Shown: positions 1 through 9,708, counted from the stretch's first letter. The stretch: 64,000 bases of DNA from Rossellomorea arthrocnemi (GCF_904424705.1 NZ_CAJGBF010000009.1:1-64000); one strand, 5' to 3'. Numbers and translations: made by a program. The notes: generated by a model not told the origin, from the sequence alone.

Positions 1-206
1 TTATTATAATTTATTTCAATTATCCCTTATTGTTTTTCCCCATTCAGAAATACTTTACTCTATTGAATCACTTCCAGATAAAGTTTACCATTTCTCATCC
101 AGGGAATAAATCAATATGCTATTAAAAGGGCACCTCCTTTGACATAACCTATGGAGTATTGTGTATACTAGAATGGTCATTATTTAATATGAAAGGATGT
201 TTTGGT
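1..206. other. intergenic, left edge
   Basis: AT-rich sequence with no convincing gene. A minus-strand AAAGGAGGTG at 131-140 looks like a ribosome binding site, but the frames it could serve stop within about 10 codons. I see no tRNA or clear terminator. Confidence 0.5.
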
Positions 207-1073
207 TTGGGTTACATACTTAGTCTAACTGCTTTAAGTGAACGACTTTCCAATTTTAATTGGGGCGGTCTATTAGTGACGATTGGAATAGGCGCCTTGC
301 AAATAGTAGCGATTTGGATCGCTTTTATCATTGTAAAAGGTGCAGCTAACAAAGTGATTGAGAGGATCTTTGACAAATATAGAATGAGAAATGATGTTTC
401 TGATGGTCGTGCCCAGACATTACAAAGTCTTTCTAAAAATATTGTGGGCTATATCTTGATATTTGTTTTCTTCGTTACAATCCTGCAAATTTTTGGAATC
501 CAGGTGACGGCGATCCTTGCGGGTGCAGGGATTGTTGGATTGGCTGTCGGGTTTGGTGCACAAGGATTGGTAAGCGATGTGGTTACAGGATTCTTCATCC
601 TTCTTGAGAAGCAGGTGGATGTGGGTGATTATGTGACGACTGGAAGCTTCTCCGGAATTGTCGAAGAGGTCGGTTTAAGGACGACACATATCCGCGGATT
701 TGATGGAACTCTTCATTATGTACCGAACAGAGAGATTACCAGTGTCAGCAATCATTCCCGAGGAAACATGAGAGCACTTGTGGATATTGGGATTTCTTAT
801 GATGATGACATTGATAAGGCATTGGTCGTCCTTCAACAGGTTTGCGATACGATCGCCATGGAAGATGATAATATTGTCGATGGTCCTAATGTGCTTGGCG
901 TTCAAACACTTGGTGCTTCTGATGTTGTTCTCCGTGTGTTATGCAAAACGAAAAACATGGAGCAATGGGGAGTGGAACGGAAGCTTCGTAAAGCATTAAA
1001 AGAAGCTCTCGATCAGAACGGAATTGAAATCCCCTATCCACACCAGGTTTACATTGAGAAAAAAGAAGGTTAA
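207..1073 (+). CDS. ykuT: MscS-family mechanosensitive channel (YkuT-like)
   Basis: A small-conductance mechanosensitive channel that releases solutes across the membrane during hypo-osmotic shock. About 288 residues. Three hydrophobic segments occur near residues 15-40, 75-95 and 100-130; the last carries the Gly/Ala-rich pore-helix pattern GLAVGFGAQ typical of MscS. A beta domain follows (VDVGDYV, RTTHIRGFDGTLHYVPN), then the C-terminal alpha/beta domain. The frame opens earlier, with TTG at 159 and ATG at 189, but neither has a good ribosome site. TTG at 207 has GAAAGGA nine bases upstream, so I chose it. In B. subtilis ykuT lies beside dapL-dapH, as here. Family assignment is firm; the start is an inference. 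Confidence 0.9.
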   Translation: MGYILSLTALSERLSNFNWGGLLVTIGIGALQIVAIWIAFIIVKGAANKVIERIFDKYRMRNDVSDGRAQTLQSLSKNIVGYILIFVFFVTILQIFGIQVTAILAGAGIVGLAVGFGAQGLVSDVVTGFFILLEKQVDVGDYVTTGSFSGIVEEVGLRTTHIRGFDGTLHYVPNREITSVSNHSRGNMRALVDIGISYDDDIDKALVVLQQVCDTIAMEDDNIVDGPNVLGVQTLGASDVVLRVLCKTKNMEQWGVERKLRKALKEALDQNGIEIPYPHQVYIEKKEG

Positions 1074-1107
1074 AGAAAAGAGAAGGCGCCGCCTTCTCTT
1101 TTCTTAT
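1074..1107 (+). terminator. terminator after the mscS-family gene
   Basis: Long GA/TC-rich inverted repeat centred near 1089 (AGAAGGCG against CGCCTTCT, extended by AAGAGA/TCTCTT) followed by TTTTCTT. It starts right after the stop codon. Confidence 0.75.
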
Positions 1108-1258
1108 ATTTCCCTTCTCTTTTTTTCTTCAAGAAGACGTTTGATTCGATCATAAGCTTTCACCCCCACCGAACATAATGAATCTCCTTCCGAATTCTTT
1201 CACACTTTTTTCCATTAACAGCATTTTTTCCAAGAGATACTTTCCATCTTCTCACCCT

Positions 1259-2104
1259 TTATTTTATGCTCTTCACCTTCATGCTCGGTCTGAGCTTCAT
1301 AATACTTAGGGACAGGGAAATCACAGCGATTACAGAGTATATAACCAGGAATGAGATCCACAACGGAAGCTTGATCCCGCTGCGCGTATAGATTTCATCA
1401 ATCGCCATCGGCTCAAAATGCCCCATGATAACAATAGCAGGATTAAACATCGCGATGAGATACGGTACCGGAGTAGACTGATTCTGATACGGTCCGTTTC
1501 CGATTGCCATGGAAAGCATAAAGAGGAACAATGTACCCCCTACCAGAAACAGAACCGTTGCGTAGGTTGTGACCATGGACACAATCGTTTTGCGGAGGAC
1601 AGTTGAATAAAATACACCTATAGAGCCAAATGTAAACACAAGAAACAGACTGTATCCAAACACAGTGACCAAATCTGAAGGAGATACGCCGCCGAATAGG
1701 AAAACAAAGCTATACAGGGGCAAACTTGATATCACAAGTAAAAGCAAATAGGAAACGGACGAAACGAGCTTACTCAGGATAATACTCATGGAACTTTGTT
1801 CTGTCGTTAACAACATGCTTAAGGTTTGCTTCTCTCTTTCACCGCTGATCACGCCCCCTGTTAAACCAGGGGTAATAAATAGAACGAGTGCAAGTTGCAA
1901 AAATGAGAGAATCATAAACATCTCCCTGCTCTCTTGGGGGCGAAAATAGCCTGTATTTGAAAATCGGGTTTGCATATAGATGAAGCCGATCACCACAATA
2001 CCTACTGCAATCAAGTAGCACAGCATCCCGATAAACGTTTTAACCGTGCGGAAGCGAAGTTTGAATTCCTTATTTAACATTGGATTAATGAGTAGCTGTT
2101 TCAT
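1259..2104 (-). CDS. ABC-2 type transporter permease
   Basis: Membrane subunit of an ABC system, 281 residues. About six hydrophobic segments: near residues 25-45, 60-80 (LALVLFITPGLTGGVISGERE), 105-130, 140-165, 170-200 and 250-270. The sequence ISGEREKQTLSMLLTTE is the cytoplasmic coupling motif typical of ABC-2/NatB-like permeases. Its start overlaps the stop of the ATPase gene by four bases (ATGA), and it is the last gene of a three-gene operon. Exporter function is inferred from family; the substrate is unknown. The arrangement resembles the permease-ATPase-GldG-like modules that handle polymers or surface structures, but nothing here proves that. Confidence 0.85.
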   Translation of the reverse strand: MKQLLINPMLNKEFKLRFRTVKTFIGMLCYLIAVGIVVIGFIYMQTRFSNTGYFRPQESREMFMILSFLQLALVLFITPGLTGGVISGEREKQTLSMLLTTEQSSMSIILSKLVSSVSYLLLLVISSLPLYSFVFLFGGVSPSDLVTVFGYSLFLVFTFGSIGVFYSTVLRKTIVSMVTTYATVLFLVGGTLFLFMLSMAIGNGPYQNQSTPVPYLIAMFNPAIVIMGHFEPMAIDEIYTRSGIKLPLWISFLVIYSVIAVISLSLSIMKLRPSMKVKSIK

Positions 2105-3036
2105 GAAAGTGTCACTCCTTTCGTGATCTCCATAAATACGTCCTCTAAGTTCGTCTCAATCTCTTTAAAACTCAAAATGGGAACATCATTTAGAATGGCT
2201 TTCTTCAGCAATTCTGTTTGCTCGGTTTCTTCTCCCTTATAAAGGAATTGAAGAGTTTTGTTTTCTTCATTCACTTCGATCTTCGAGACAAGAGGATCTT
2301 CTTCAAAAAATGCAACGGCACTCTCAACCAGTCCCCTTACCTTCACCACTATCAACTTTTCAGCCTGAAGCTGAAATTGGATATCGGATACAGAACCATG
2401 TGCCACAAGCCTCCCATTATCGATTACCCCTATTTCATCACACATTTCTGCGAGCTCAGGAAGGATATGGGAAGAGATCAATATGGTTTTACCCATTTTC
2501 TTTAATTCTTTAAGAATCTCCCTCATTTCTATTCTCGCCCTCGGATCCAATCCGGAAGCAGGTTCATCGAGTATCAGGACATCCGGATCATGGATGAGGC
2601 ATCTGGCTAAACATAGGCGCTGCTTCATTCCCCTTGATAGAAGGTCCACATAGGAATCTTTCTTGTGAGAAAGATTCACCAGTTCCAATAGTTGAGGTAT
2701 GAGTTTTTCTCTTTGGTCAGCGGGAATTTTATAGCTGGCACCATAGAAATCAAGATACTCCTCTGCTTTCAATTGGTCGTACACACCAAAGAAATCCGGC
2801 ATATATCCAATTTGTCTCCGGACCAATTTAGGCTCTTTACTAATATTAAATCCATTCACCGTGGCCGTTCCAGCAGTAGGAGCCAGAAGTGTTGCCAGGA
2901 TGGAAAACGTCGTGGATTTCCCTGCTCCATTTTGACCGACAAACCCAAATACACTTCCTTTCCGAATGGATAAATTTAATTCATCCAGGGCAAGGAATGA
3001 CCCGTAACGTTTGGATAAGTTTTGAATTTCGATCAT
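2101..3036 (-). CDS. ABC transporter ATP-binding protein
   Basis: Cytoplasmic ATPase, 311 residues. Walker A GQNGAGKST near residue 36, Q-loop near 83, signature LSRGMKQR near 137, Walker B VLILDEPASGLDP near 155 and the H-loop in ISSHILPE near 188. The C-terminal roughly 90 residues are the extra domain common in ABC-2 exporter ATPases. It overlaps by four bases both the 801-residue gene upstream and the permease downstream, which suggests translational coupling and one complex. Closest general match is the CcmA/NatA class. Substrate unknown. Confidence 0.92.
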   Translation of the reverse strand: MIEIQNLSKRYGSFLALDELNLSIRKGSVFGFVGQNGAGKSTTFSILATLLAPTAGTATVNGFNISKEPKLVRRQIGYMPDFFGVYDQLKAEEYLDFYGASYKIPADQREKLIPQLLELVNLSHKKDSYVDLLSRGMKQRLCLARCLIHDPDVLILDEPASGLDPRARIEMREILKELKKMGKTILISSHILPELAEMCDEIGVIDNGRLVAHGSVSDIQFQLQAEKLIVVKVRGLVESAVAFFEEDPLVSKIEVNEENKTLQFLYKGEETEQTELLKKAILNDVPILSFKEIETNLEDVFMEITKGVTLS

Positions 3037-5438
3037 GGTTGTACCTCCCCTTTCAGTACAATGGAAGGAAGACGAACTACCGGATCTCCTTGTGAGCGTT
3101 TTTCAAATTCAAAAACGATTTCCCCATTGTCATTCATATAATTTTTCAAGTTCTCTTTAAATTCTATTGAATTAGCAGATGTCTCTTCAAGACGGACCTT
3201 TTCGTCCGTGTGTGAATCCAAAATTGAGAAATGCAGGACTCCTCCAGTATGGATACTCATATTTAAAGAATGAAGTGTAACCTTAGACAGATCGATTTGT
3301 TTAGGAATTTGAATGGTCATTTCATATGTTCCATCTTCAAGGCCCATTTCATCTGCACCATTATGGGAATAATGCTCGATGATTTGCCCCTTTACAGGCT
3401 TAACATCAAAATTAAGCTGCTCACTTCGAAGGGTAAAAGCTCCGTTATAGTGACCAAGAGAAGGAAAGTGCTGATAAAGCAAGGAGAAATTTTCAGATCT
3501 CGTTTCTTTATTCTTCATTTTCATATCGAATATCTCAGCTTCTGTATATCCAAAAATGACTGGTGAGTTATTTTCATTATCCGAAGAAATCATTTGTGAT
3601 GCGAAGTTCTCCAAGCGTTCCTTCTTTTGCTGCTTTATGCTTTGTTGGTTCGGGAACGATGCTGACATATTTGGATTTCCGATTGGTGATGATAAATACT
3701 CTGTCGAAAGCTTTTTATCAATAGTAAGGGTTTTCCCTGCTTTCACTTCACCCAATCGATAAATTCGTGATCCAGACCATATATATACATCGGTAAAATC
3801 GTAAGGGAAATCATTTTGTATCTTTCCCGTAATGTTTTTATCCTCCAGGACTAATTCTGGGATGAAATTCCCGATGTCCTCTTTTTCACTTGTTCCCAAC
3901 ACAGTTCTAGTTGACCAGTACTCTACATCCCTGAAAGTAATCTTTCTTTTATCTTTAGTCATTTCTTCAATGGCAAATTTATACTGATCGGAACCACCGG
4001 AATTGTTTCTCGTCCTTGCCGGTGTAAGCTCTAATTGTTTCTTGTCGGAAACAAATCCGTAGTCACCACCGGAATTTGATAGGCCAGTAAATGTTGAAAT
4101 ACCATGAACACTTCTATCATTCTCCACCTTCAAAATGTTCATCTGATTTAAATGAGGTTTTGAAATCCTGTCTTTAGCACCGGTAACGAAAATCCCTGAG
4201 GAAACAAGAATGGATATGACAGGGATGATCCACCATGCCTGTTCACGTTTATCCAGTTTCCTTAATAATAAATACAGAAGCGGCACGATGGCAATCAAGT
4301 ACAGAATCAGAATGATCACTAACGTGCTTACTTTAAAATTTGTCGATGGAAAGAGTTCGTTACTTTCCGCCACATCATAATAAATTCTCTCCAGGAAACT
4401 TTGATCACCATTATTCTGCCCCAGTAAAAAATAAGGTTCTGTTTTAGATAACATGTTCGCGAACCACTCATCATAATGTTCCCAGCCATTCAAAACGGGG
4501 TCTCCCAATGAGAAGGAAGTTTGCCAAACTTCACCAAGTCCTCTGGCATCCCTTGCGACTAAGGGAATATCCCCTTGTTTGACCATGACTTCTGCACCTT
4601 GCACTTCTTCATTTTTAAAGATGGATAAAGAGCCGAAAGAAGCCGAAATGCTTTTCTTCACATTGAAGGAAGAGGTATCGGAAAGCGTTGCTTCTTCCTT
4701 CAATGCAAGAGGAGCCATATTGGCTATAGAACCAAGTGTATCCTCCAAGTGGGGGGCCGCCCCTATAATTAATATCCCTCCATTTTCTACCCAGCTCTTT
4801 AGAACCTGCTGTTGATTTTGGTTTAGTTCTGATATGTTGAATTGGTCAATGATGATATAATCCAGCATTTGTAGACCGCTCTTTTCCTCTGGGAGGTTTT
4901 CCTTTGAGAGAGTCAATGCCACTACACGGTCCCCCCCCATGACAGTACCTTTAACCCCTTTTAAGCGGTCAGGATTTTCACTTAATAAACCAATCGTTGA
5001 ACGATTGCTATAGATGAAATTAGGTGTTAATCGCTTATCGCCTTTAAATTTCACTTCTTTTCCATCTTCCCATGATCCTTCGAAGAGATGAATGGTCTCA
5101 AGGTTTGAGTTGTGCCTGATTTCATCGCTGAATCCGGGAACAGAAAATGTGTATGTACGCTCGGAATTGGCAGGAACATCGATGGACAACGCCCTCGCTC
5201 CCCCTGTTTGATAAGATGGAGCATAATCAAACAAAAGATCCCCCTTAAAATTGGATCCATTATTTTCAACCGTTACCTTAAGTGGAAAGCCCCGACCTTC
5301 CTTTACTTTTCCGTCGATACCTTCTTCGACTGATATTTTTATTTGTCCTTCTGCAAGTGTCTTGTCCTCCATACACAGGAACATCAGTAAGCCTAAGAAC
5401 AGAACAAATATTGCTTTTCCCCACCTATTCACATGCAT
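3033..5438 (-). CDS. exported membrane-anchored protein with GATase-like fold, ABC partner
   Basis: First gene of the operon, 801 residues. A signal peptide or anchor spans about residues 8-28 (AIFVLFLGLLMFLC). A beta-rich Ig-like region follows (VKVTVENNGSNFKGDLLFDY type), then a segment near 170-290 that looks like a class I glutamine amidotransferase-like fold (DYIIIDQFNISELN, WVENGGILIIGAAPH) without an evident catalytic Cys-His. Two membrane spans lie near 370-390 and 400-420. A large, probably extracellular C-terminal part near 420-800 is rich in Asn and Ser. ATGA overlap with the ATPase gene argues for a three-part complex, analogous to GldG-type partners of ABC-2 exporters. Function is not recognised; AGGAAGGGG precedes the ATG. 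Confidence 0.75.
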   Translation of the reverse strand: MHVNRWGKAIFVLFLGLLMFLCMEDKTLAEGQIKISVEEGIDGKVKEGRGFPLKVTVENNGSNFKGDLLFDYAPSYQTGGARALSIDVPANSERTYTFSVPGFSDEIRHNSNLETIHLFEGSWEDGKEVKFKGDKRLTPNFIYSNRSTIGLLSENPDRLKGVKGTVMGGDRVVALTLSKENLPEEKSGLQMLDYIIIDQFNISELNQNQQQVLKSWVENGGILIIGAAPHLEDTLGSIANMAPLALKEEATLSDTSSFNVKKSISASFGSLSIFKNEEVQGAEVMVKQGDIPLVARDARGLGEVWQTSFSLGDPVLNGWEHYDEWFANMLSKTEPYFLLGQNNGDQSFLERIYYDVAESNELFPSTNFKVSTLVIILILYLIAIVPLLYLLLRKLDKREQAWWIIPVISILVSSGIFVTGAKDRISKPHLNQMNILKVENDRSVHGISTFTGLSNSGGDYGFVSDKKQLELTPARTRNNSGGSDQYKFAIEEMTKDKRKITFRDVEYWSTRTVLGTSEKEDIGNFIPELVLEDKNITGKIQNDFPYDFTDVYIWSGSRIYRLGEVKAGKTLTIDKKLSTEYLSSPIGNPNMSASFPNQQSIKQQKKERLENFASQMISSDNENNSPVIFGYTEAEIFDMKMKNKETRSENFSLLYQHFPSLGHYNGAFTLRSEQLNFDVKPVKGQIIEHYSHNGADEMGLEDGTYEMTIQIPKQIDLSKVTLHSLNMSIHTGGVLHFSILDSHTDEKVRLEETSANSIEFKENLKNYMNDNGEIVFEFEKRSQGDPVVRLPSIVLKGEVQP

Positions 5439-5534
5439 TCCCCTTCCTCTTTCTCTCTAGAACATAGTCGAAATGTAACAGGAAAAAGTTTCTTTCTTTG
5501 TAAATCTTTTCATTACTCAACTTCCTCAAGTGTA

Positions 5535-5562
5535 ATTTTACACTATTTTAATTCATTCGCAA
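5535..5562 (-). promoter_or_regulatory. candidate sigma-A promoter of the ABC operon
   Basis: On the minus strand, TTGCGA (5557-5562) and TAAAAT (5535-5540) are separated by 16 bases, about 95 bases upstream of the 801-residue gene. Read from sequence only. Confidence 0.5.
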
Positions 5563-5602
5563 TACGGATTTTTAAATTAATAGCATTTATTTCCCCGTAT
5601 TT

Positions 5603-5646
5603 ACAAAAAAAATCACGGAAGGTATTTGTTGATACCATTCCGTGAT
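5603..5646 (-). terminator. dapL terminator
   Basis: Inverted repeat ATCACGGAA...TTCCGTGAT with inner GGTA/TACC pairing. On the minus strand it is followed by seven or more T. It lies just past the dapL stop. Confidence 0.85.
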
Positions 5647-5655
5647 GTAGATTGA

Positions 5656-6774
5656 CTACTTAATTGTACTGATATAATCCGTAAGAAGTGAGATGGCAAA
5701 ATCAATGGCATCTTCATTTGGGTTTAATTTAGAATGGTGCAGCCCAAATGGGGAATCGACTCCCAGCCAGAACATGAAACCGGGTATTTCTTCAAGCATA
5801 TATCCAAAGTCTTCTCCATTCATTGCTTCTTTGCAGATGATAAGGTTCCGGTTCGTTTCCCTCAAAAAGGACATAAAATGATTTGTCCATTCAGGATTGT
5901 TGAAGACCTGCCGATACATACTGCCATAATTCACTTCAATTTCACACTCATAGCTGATTTTCATTCCTTCTATCAGCGCTTCCAGCCGTTCTTTTACGCT
6001 CTCCATTGACTGGGCGGAAAGGGTGCGGATTGTACCTTCCAACCTGGCCGTTTCAGCAATGATATTCTGTACTGTTCCACTCTCCATTTTCCCTACCGTA
6101 ATGACCGCGCTGTCTAATGGATCGACATTACGGGAAACGATGGACTGCATTTGCGAAACAAAGGATGAGGCCGTGACAATCATATCCTTGGTATGATGAG
6201 GATAGGCAGCATGTCCGCCTTTTCCTTTAAAATCAATAAATAATTCAGATGTGTTGGCAAATAGCAGCCCCTCTTTAACTGCAACCGTACCCACTTCATA
6301 TTCCGGGGCAATGTGGAGGGCGAATATACAATCCGGCTTCCATTCCTTCATGATATCACTTTCAAGCATCGGCTTGGCCCCACCAGGTCCTTCCTCTGCC
6401 GGTTGAAAAATGAACAGGAGATCATCTTGGATTGGATGGTAAACGAAATGAGTAAGTACCCCCAATTCAATCGTCATATGAAAATCATGCCCACAAGCAT
6501 GCATCCTCCCTTCATAGGATGAAGGGAATTCTAATCCTGTTTCTTCCTGGATCGGCAGACCATCAATGTCCCCACGATATCCGATTGTCTTTTTAGGATT
6601 AGTCCCATAAACCTTAACGAAAATACCTGTTTGCCAAGTTCTAATCTCTAAACGGTCAGCAGGCAGGTTTGTCAAATAATTCAATAAGTATTGCTGTGTT
6701 TTAAACTCTTGAAACCCCAGTTCGGGAATTTGGTGAAGATCTCTCCTGATTGACTTAAAGTCTATTGTTGACAT
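5656..6774 (-). CDS. dapL: N-acetyldiaminopimelate deacetylase
   Basis: Removes the acetyl group from N-acetyl-L,L-diaminopimelate, the third acetylated step to DAP for lysine and cell wall. 372 residues, close to B. subtilis YkuR (about 374). M20 metallopeptidase hallmarks: [15 protein letters not shown] near residue 66, [10 protein letters not shown] near 91 (metal His and Asp), PAEEGPGGA near 125 (catalytic Glu pair) and a C-terminal [10 protein letters not shown]. The ribosome site AAAGGAGG sits just before ATG. It lies downstream of dapH on the same strand, across a 121-base gap with a hairpin. The aminotransferase for the step between them is patA at 24.8 kb. Confidence 0.93.
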   Translation of the reverse strand: MSTIDFKSIRRDLHQIPELGFQEFKTQQYLLNYLTNLPADRLEIRTWQTGIFVKVYGTNPKKTIGYRGDIDGLPIQEETGLEFPSSYEGRMHACGHDFHMTIELGVLTHFVYHPIQDDLLFIFQPAEEGPGGAKPMLESDIMKEWKPDCIFALHIAPEYEVGTVAVKEGLLFANTSELFIDFKGKGGHAAYPHHTKDMIVTASSFVSQMQSIVSRNVDPLDSAVITVGKMESGTVQNIIAETARLEGTIRTLSAQSMESVKERLEALIEGMKISYECEIEVNYGSMYRQVFNNPEWTNHFMSFLRETNRNLIICKEAMNGEDFGYMLEEIPGFMFWLGVDSPFGLHHSKLNPNEDAIDFAISLLTDYISTIK

Positions 6775-6830
6775 GGGTCTCCTCCTTTAATGAAAAAGTA
6801 GAGTGATAAATTGTGAAAAATGTGGACTTA

Positions 6831-6863
6831 CAAGAAAAGAACAGACGTCAGCCGTCCGTTCTT
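6831..6863 (-). terminator. hairpin between dapH and dapL
   Basis: Stem AAGAACgGACG/CGTCtGTTCTT on the minus strand followed by TTCTTG. It could terminate part of the dapH transcript or set the dapH:dapL ratio. Confidence 0.6.
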
Positions 6864-6895
6864 ACTTTGATCATGATCATCGATTGTTGAAATGA

Positions 6896-7603
6896 TTACA
6901 GTTGACGTAATTCTTGTTTGATTTCTGTCTTTGATTTTGTTTTGTCGTCAATGTCTTTCAATTTCTTTGCCGGGGTTCCAGCCACAACGGTATAAGGAGC
7001 TACATCATCCACTACAATCGCTCCTGCTGCCACAACAGCACCTTTACCTACCGTTACACCTTCCAAGACCACTGCATTGGCACCAATGACGACATCGTCT
7101 TCAATGACGACAGGCTTGGCAGATGGGGGTTCAATAACCCCTGCAAGTACTGCACCCGCTCCAATATGACAATTCTTCCCTACTGTCGCACGGCCACCGA
7201 GTACAACATTCATATCAATCATCGTTCCAGCACCTACCACAGAACCGATATTGATCATTGCACCCATCATGATGACCGCATTGTCACCGATTTCTACTTG
7301 ATCACGAATGATAGCACCTGGTTCAATGCGGGCTTTAACACCTTTAAGATCAAGAAGGGGAATCGCAGAATTGCGGCGATCATTCTCCACTACGTAGTCT
7401 TCGACTTTATCTTTATTTTCTTCAAGAATAGTAGAAAGTTCGCTCCATTCTCCGAATACTACACCGGAACTGCCCTGAAGGAAAGTCTGGGATGGGCCGA
7501 AGTCGATCCCTTCCAGATCACCTTTTACATAAACCTTCACAGGAGTTGATTTTGTACTATTTTGAATAAAAGAAATAATTTCGTTTGCATCCATCATGTT
7601 CAT
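6896..7603 (-). CDS. dapH: tetrahydrodipicolinate N-acetyltransferase
   Basis: Transfers an acetyl group from acetyl-CoA to 2,3,4,5-tetrahydrodipicolinate, opening the acetylated DAP route. 235 residues, about the family length (B. subtilis DapH is 236). The N-terminal DapH domain spans residues 1-85. A left-handed beta-helix of hexapeptide repeats follows from about 90 to 210, for example [19 protein letters not shown] and [20 protein letters not shown] precedes the ATG. A candidate promoter lies at 7654-7682. Upstream on the same strand is ccpC. Strong assignment. Confidence 0.95.
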   Translation of the reverse strand: MNMMDANEIISFIQNSTKSTPVKVYVKGDLEGIDFGPSQTFLQGSSGVVFGEWSELSTILEENKDKVEDYVVENDRRNSAIPLLDLKGVKARIEPGAIIRDQVEIGDNAVIMMGAMINIGSVVGAGTMIDMNVVLGGRATVGKNCHIGAGAVLAGVIEPPSAKPVVIEDDVVIGANAVVLEGVTVGKGAVVAAGAIVVDDVAPYTVVAGTPAKKLKDIDDKTKSKTEIKQELRQL

Positions 7604-7653
7604 GAGAATTCCCTCCGTAATTATGTATAAATTCAGAATTCGTTTCTTGAATT

Positions 7654-7682
7654 ACTTTATCAGATTAAAGGGTGGAAGACAA
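7654..7682 (-). promoter_or_regulatory. candidate dapH promoter
   Basis: TTGTCT (7677-7682), 17-base spacer, TAAAGT (7654-7659) on the minus strand, about 50 bases before the dapH start. Confidence 0.45.
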
Positions 7683-7698
7683 CCCATTAACGCAAATC

Positions 7699-8577
7699 CT
7701 ATGAGTTTTCATGAATGAATTCGTTTACAACTTCAACAAATGCTTCTACTTGTCGTAATTGAAATGCAGACTCGTACCCAAGTAACCATGTATCACGGTG
7801 GATGAATGAATCATGCTCATCGATCAGCGGGATTTTATAAATATCTTCTTCCATACCGTCCAATGTGATGGCTGGTAGGATGGCGTAGCCGATTCCGTTT
7901 AAAGTCATCTGCTTACATGTTTCAATTTGATCCACCACGATCGTCCGTTTTGGGGTTGTTTGGAATTGGCGATGCCACCAGTCCTGTATTTCCTGATAAT
8001 AATTCGAGTCACTCTTAAATTGGATAAAGGGACGATCTGTTTTCATGACTTCATCTATGGATTGAATCTCCCTATCCACCAAGTAAAGCGTATCCTGAAA
8101 TAAATGGTGTTTCGGACCTTTCCAATCCGGTGTTCCCCTAATGATCCCAATATGGACTTCATCTTCATAGATCGCCTTAAGGATTTCACTGCTCCAACCG
8201 GTCATTAACGAGATTTTGGCATGAGGATAGGTCTCAACAAATTGTTTAAGTACTTTTGGGAGCCAATTTTGACCTACAATCGATGCACAGGCAATCTTTA
8301 ATGTTCCGTGCACTTCAAATTCAAGAGCCTGTATCCTCTCCTTCACACTCTCTTCCCTCTGAAGCATCTCATCCGCCAGCTTCACGACAAGCTCTCCAGC
8401 CGGAGTCAGGGAAAGCCCTTTTTGTGAGCGAAGAAATAATTTCGTTCCCCATTCTTTTTCAATCGTCTGGAGTCTCTGAGACAAAGCAGGCTGAGATACA
8501 AATAACCGTTCAGCGGCTTTCCGCATATTCATTTCCTGTGCTAGTACGTGGAGCAGTTGATATTCCGAGAATGCCAT
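7699..8577 (-). CDS. ccpC: LysR-family regulator CcpC
   Basis: In B. subtilis CcpC represses TCA-cycle genes citB and citZ and responds to citrate. About 292 residues here against 293. The N-terminal winged helix-turn-helix contains NMRKAAERLFVSQPALSQ, which I recognise as nearly identical to CcpC, followed by the LysR effector domain from about residue 90. The frame could open at 8592, but no ribosome site precedes that ATG; GAAGGTG lies six bases before the ATG at 8577, so I chose it. It is divergent from the TSUP permease gene. Position beside dapH fits the B. subtilis order. Confidence 0.88.
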   Translation of the reverse strand: MAFSEYQLLHVLAQEMNMRKAAERLFVSQPALSQRLQTIEKEWGTKLFLRSQKGLSLTPAGELVVKLADEMLQREESVKERIQALEFEVHGTLKIACASIVGQNWLPKVLKQFVETYPHAKISLMTGWSSEILKAIYEDEVHIGIIRGTPDWKGPKHHLFQDTLYLVDREIQSIDEVMKTDRPFIQFKSDSNYYQEIQDWWHRQFQTTPKRTIVVDQIETCKQMTLNGIGYAILPAITLDGMEEDIYKIPLIDEHDSFIHRDTWLLGYESAFQLRQVEAFVEVVNEFIHENS

Positions 8578-8686
8578 TTCGTTCACCTTCATAAGTTTTT
8601 CTTATATTATATCTTAATTTATATAAAATTTCATTATTATCTGGTATCAAATACACTTAGAGTAGATGGAAAAGAGGTGAGGATTA

Positions 8687-9412
8687 GTGGAAGTGATTTT
8701 ATTTTTCACTGGGTTGGTAGTCGCTCTAATAGGTACGTTGGCAGGAAGCGGCGGTCTGATCGGCATGCCCGTCATGCTGCTAGTCGGGTTACCTATTCAT
8801 ACTGCTGTCGCCACGGCTAAATTTTCGAATATTATCAGTTCGTTTTCGAGCTTTGTGTATTTAGTGAAAGACCGGAAAGTCACTTGGAAGGAATGTTTGC
8901 CGATTCTTCCTATTGCACTCGCCGGGGGGCTGTCGGGGGCCTTTTTGTCTGATAAGATCCCCCCTTCCCTGCTTGAGTGGATGGCCTTCTTCTTTCTTCT
9001 CATTGCCCTGTTTATAAGTCTTCTAAAAGGGTTCCAACCAAAGGAAAGGAATCAGAAATATTATAGGGTCTACGGATACCTGTATTTCATCAGTACGTAT
9101 GACGGATTATTCGGCCCGGGTCAGGCAACCATGCTTATGTATACACATTTATTTCATGGGTTGACATATTTAAAATCAGTAGCCCTGACACGTTTTCAAA
9201 CCTTTATCAGCTGTTTAGGTGCATTTACTGTATATTTACACAATGGTCATGTTGAGTGGGATGTCGCCATCCCTTTTGCATTGGGTGCACTTATAGGTGC
9301 TCAAATGGCAGTGAGGTTTGCATCCAGGCTTTCTTTGAAACATTTACGAATCCTTTTAAACATTTTGACTTTGATTCTTATTCTCCAGCTCGGTAAGAAC
9401 CTATTCTTCTAA
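8687..9412 (+). CDS. TSUP (TauE/SafE) family permease
   Basis: Membrane protein of the TauE/SafE family, members of which move sulfite, sulfonates or related anions. 241 residues, GTG start preceded by GAGGTGAGG. About seven to eight hydrophobic segments. The first is glycine-rich (TLAGSGGLIGMPVMLLVGLP) and the middle holds FGPGQATMLMY; these are the two repeated signature motifs of the family. It is divergent from ccpC, so a shared regulatory region at 8578-8686 is plausible. Substrate is not predictable from sequence. Confidence 0.85.
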   Translation: MEVILFFTGLVVALIGTLAGSGGLIGMPVMLLVGLPIHTAVATAKFSNIISSFSSFVYLVKDRKVTWKECLPILPIALAGGLSGAFLSDKIPPSLLEWMAFFFLLIALFISLLKGFQPKERNQKYYRVYGYLYFISTYDGLFGPGQATMLMYTHLFHGLTYLKSVALTRFQTFISCLGAFTVYLHNGHVEWDVAIPFALGALIGAQMAVRFASRLSLKHLRILLNILTLILILQLGKNLFF

Positions 9413-9559
9413 GGAACGGTACCGATGAACAGGATGGCGGTAAAAAATAATGTTGTCCGTCCTATTTTTCTTGTTTAACGAAAAACAGGGATCTTTCAAG
9501 AGGTTTTATAAACAATCTTTGCTGAAGCACTGTCAACCAAGTGCTTGCTGGATGGTTAG

Positions 9560-9640
9560 GGGAACTGCCACGCGGAAAGCGAGCATCTGGCTGAAATCAA
9601 CCAACACGCTCCTTAAAGGAACAAAGGTTACGAAACAGCC
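9560..9640. repeat. degenerate dispersed Bacillaceae repeat
   Basis: Sequence around 9567-9605 (CGCGGAAAGCGAGCATC, CTGAAATCAACCA) matches, from memory, the end of a dispersed non-coding repeat common in Bacillaceae. It ends in AACAAAGGTTACGAAACAGCC, which is close to the reverse complement of the copies at 39796 and 63952. An open frame through 9450-9722 has no ribosome site and is not a gene. Confidence 0.55.
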
Positions 9641-9674
9641 AAAAATAAAGAGGATGGCAAAGGTGCCATCCTCT
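9641..9674 (-). terminator. darB terminator
   Basis: Perfect stem AGAGGATGGC/GCCATCCTCT, followed on the minus strand by TTATTTTT, 35 bases past the darB stop. Confidence 0.85.
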
Positions 9675-9708
9675 ATGATATTGCCATTATGTAACTGCTA
9701 TAAAGGGG

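Noticed and set aside
1104..1163. 19-residue GTG frame and an 8-residue ATG frame on the minus strand
   Set aside because: Very short, overlapping each other; the spacing of the one good ribosome site serves only the 8-residue frame.
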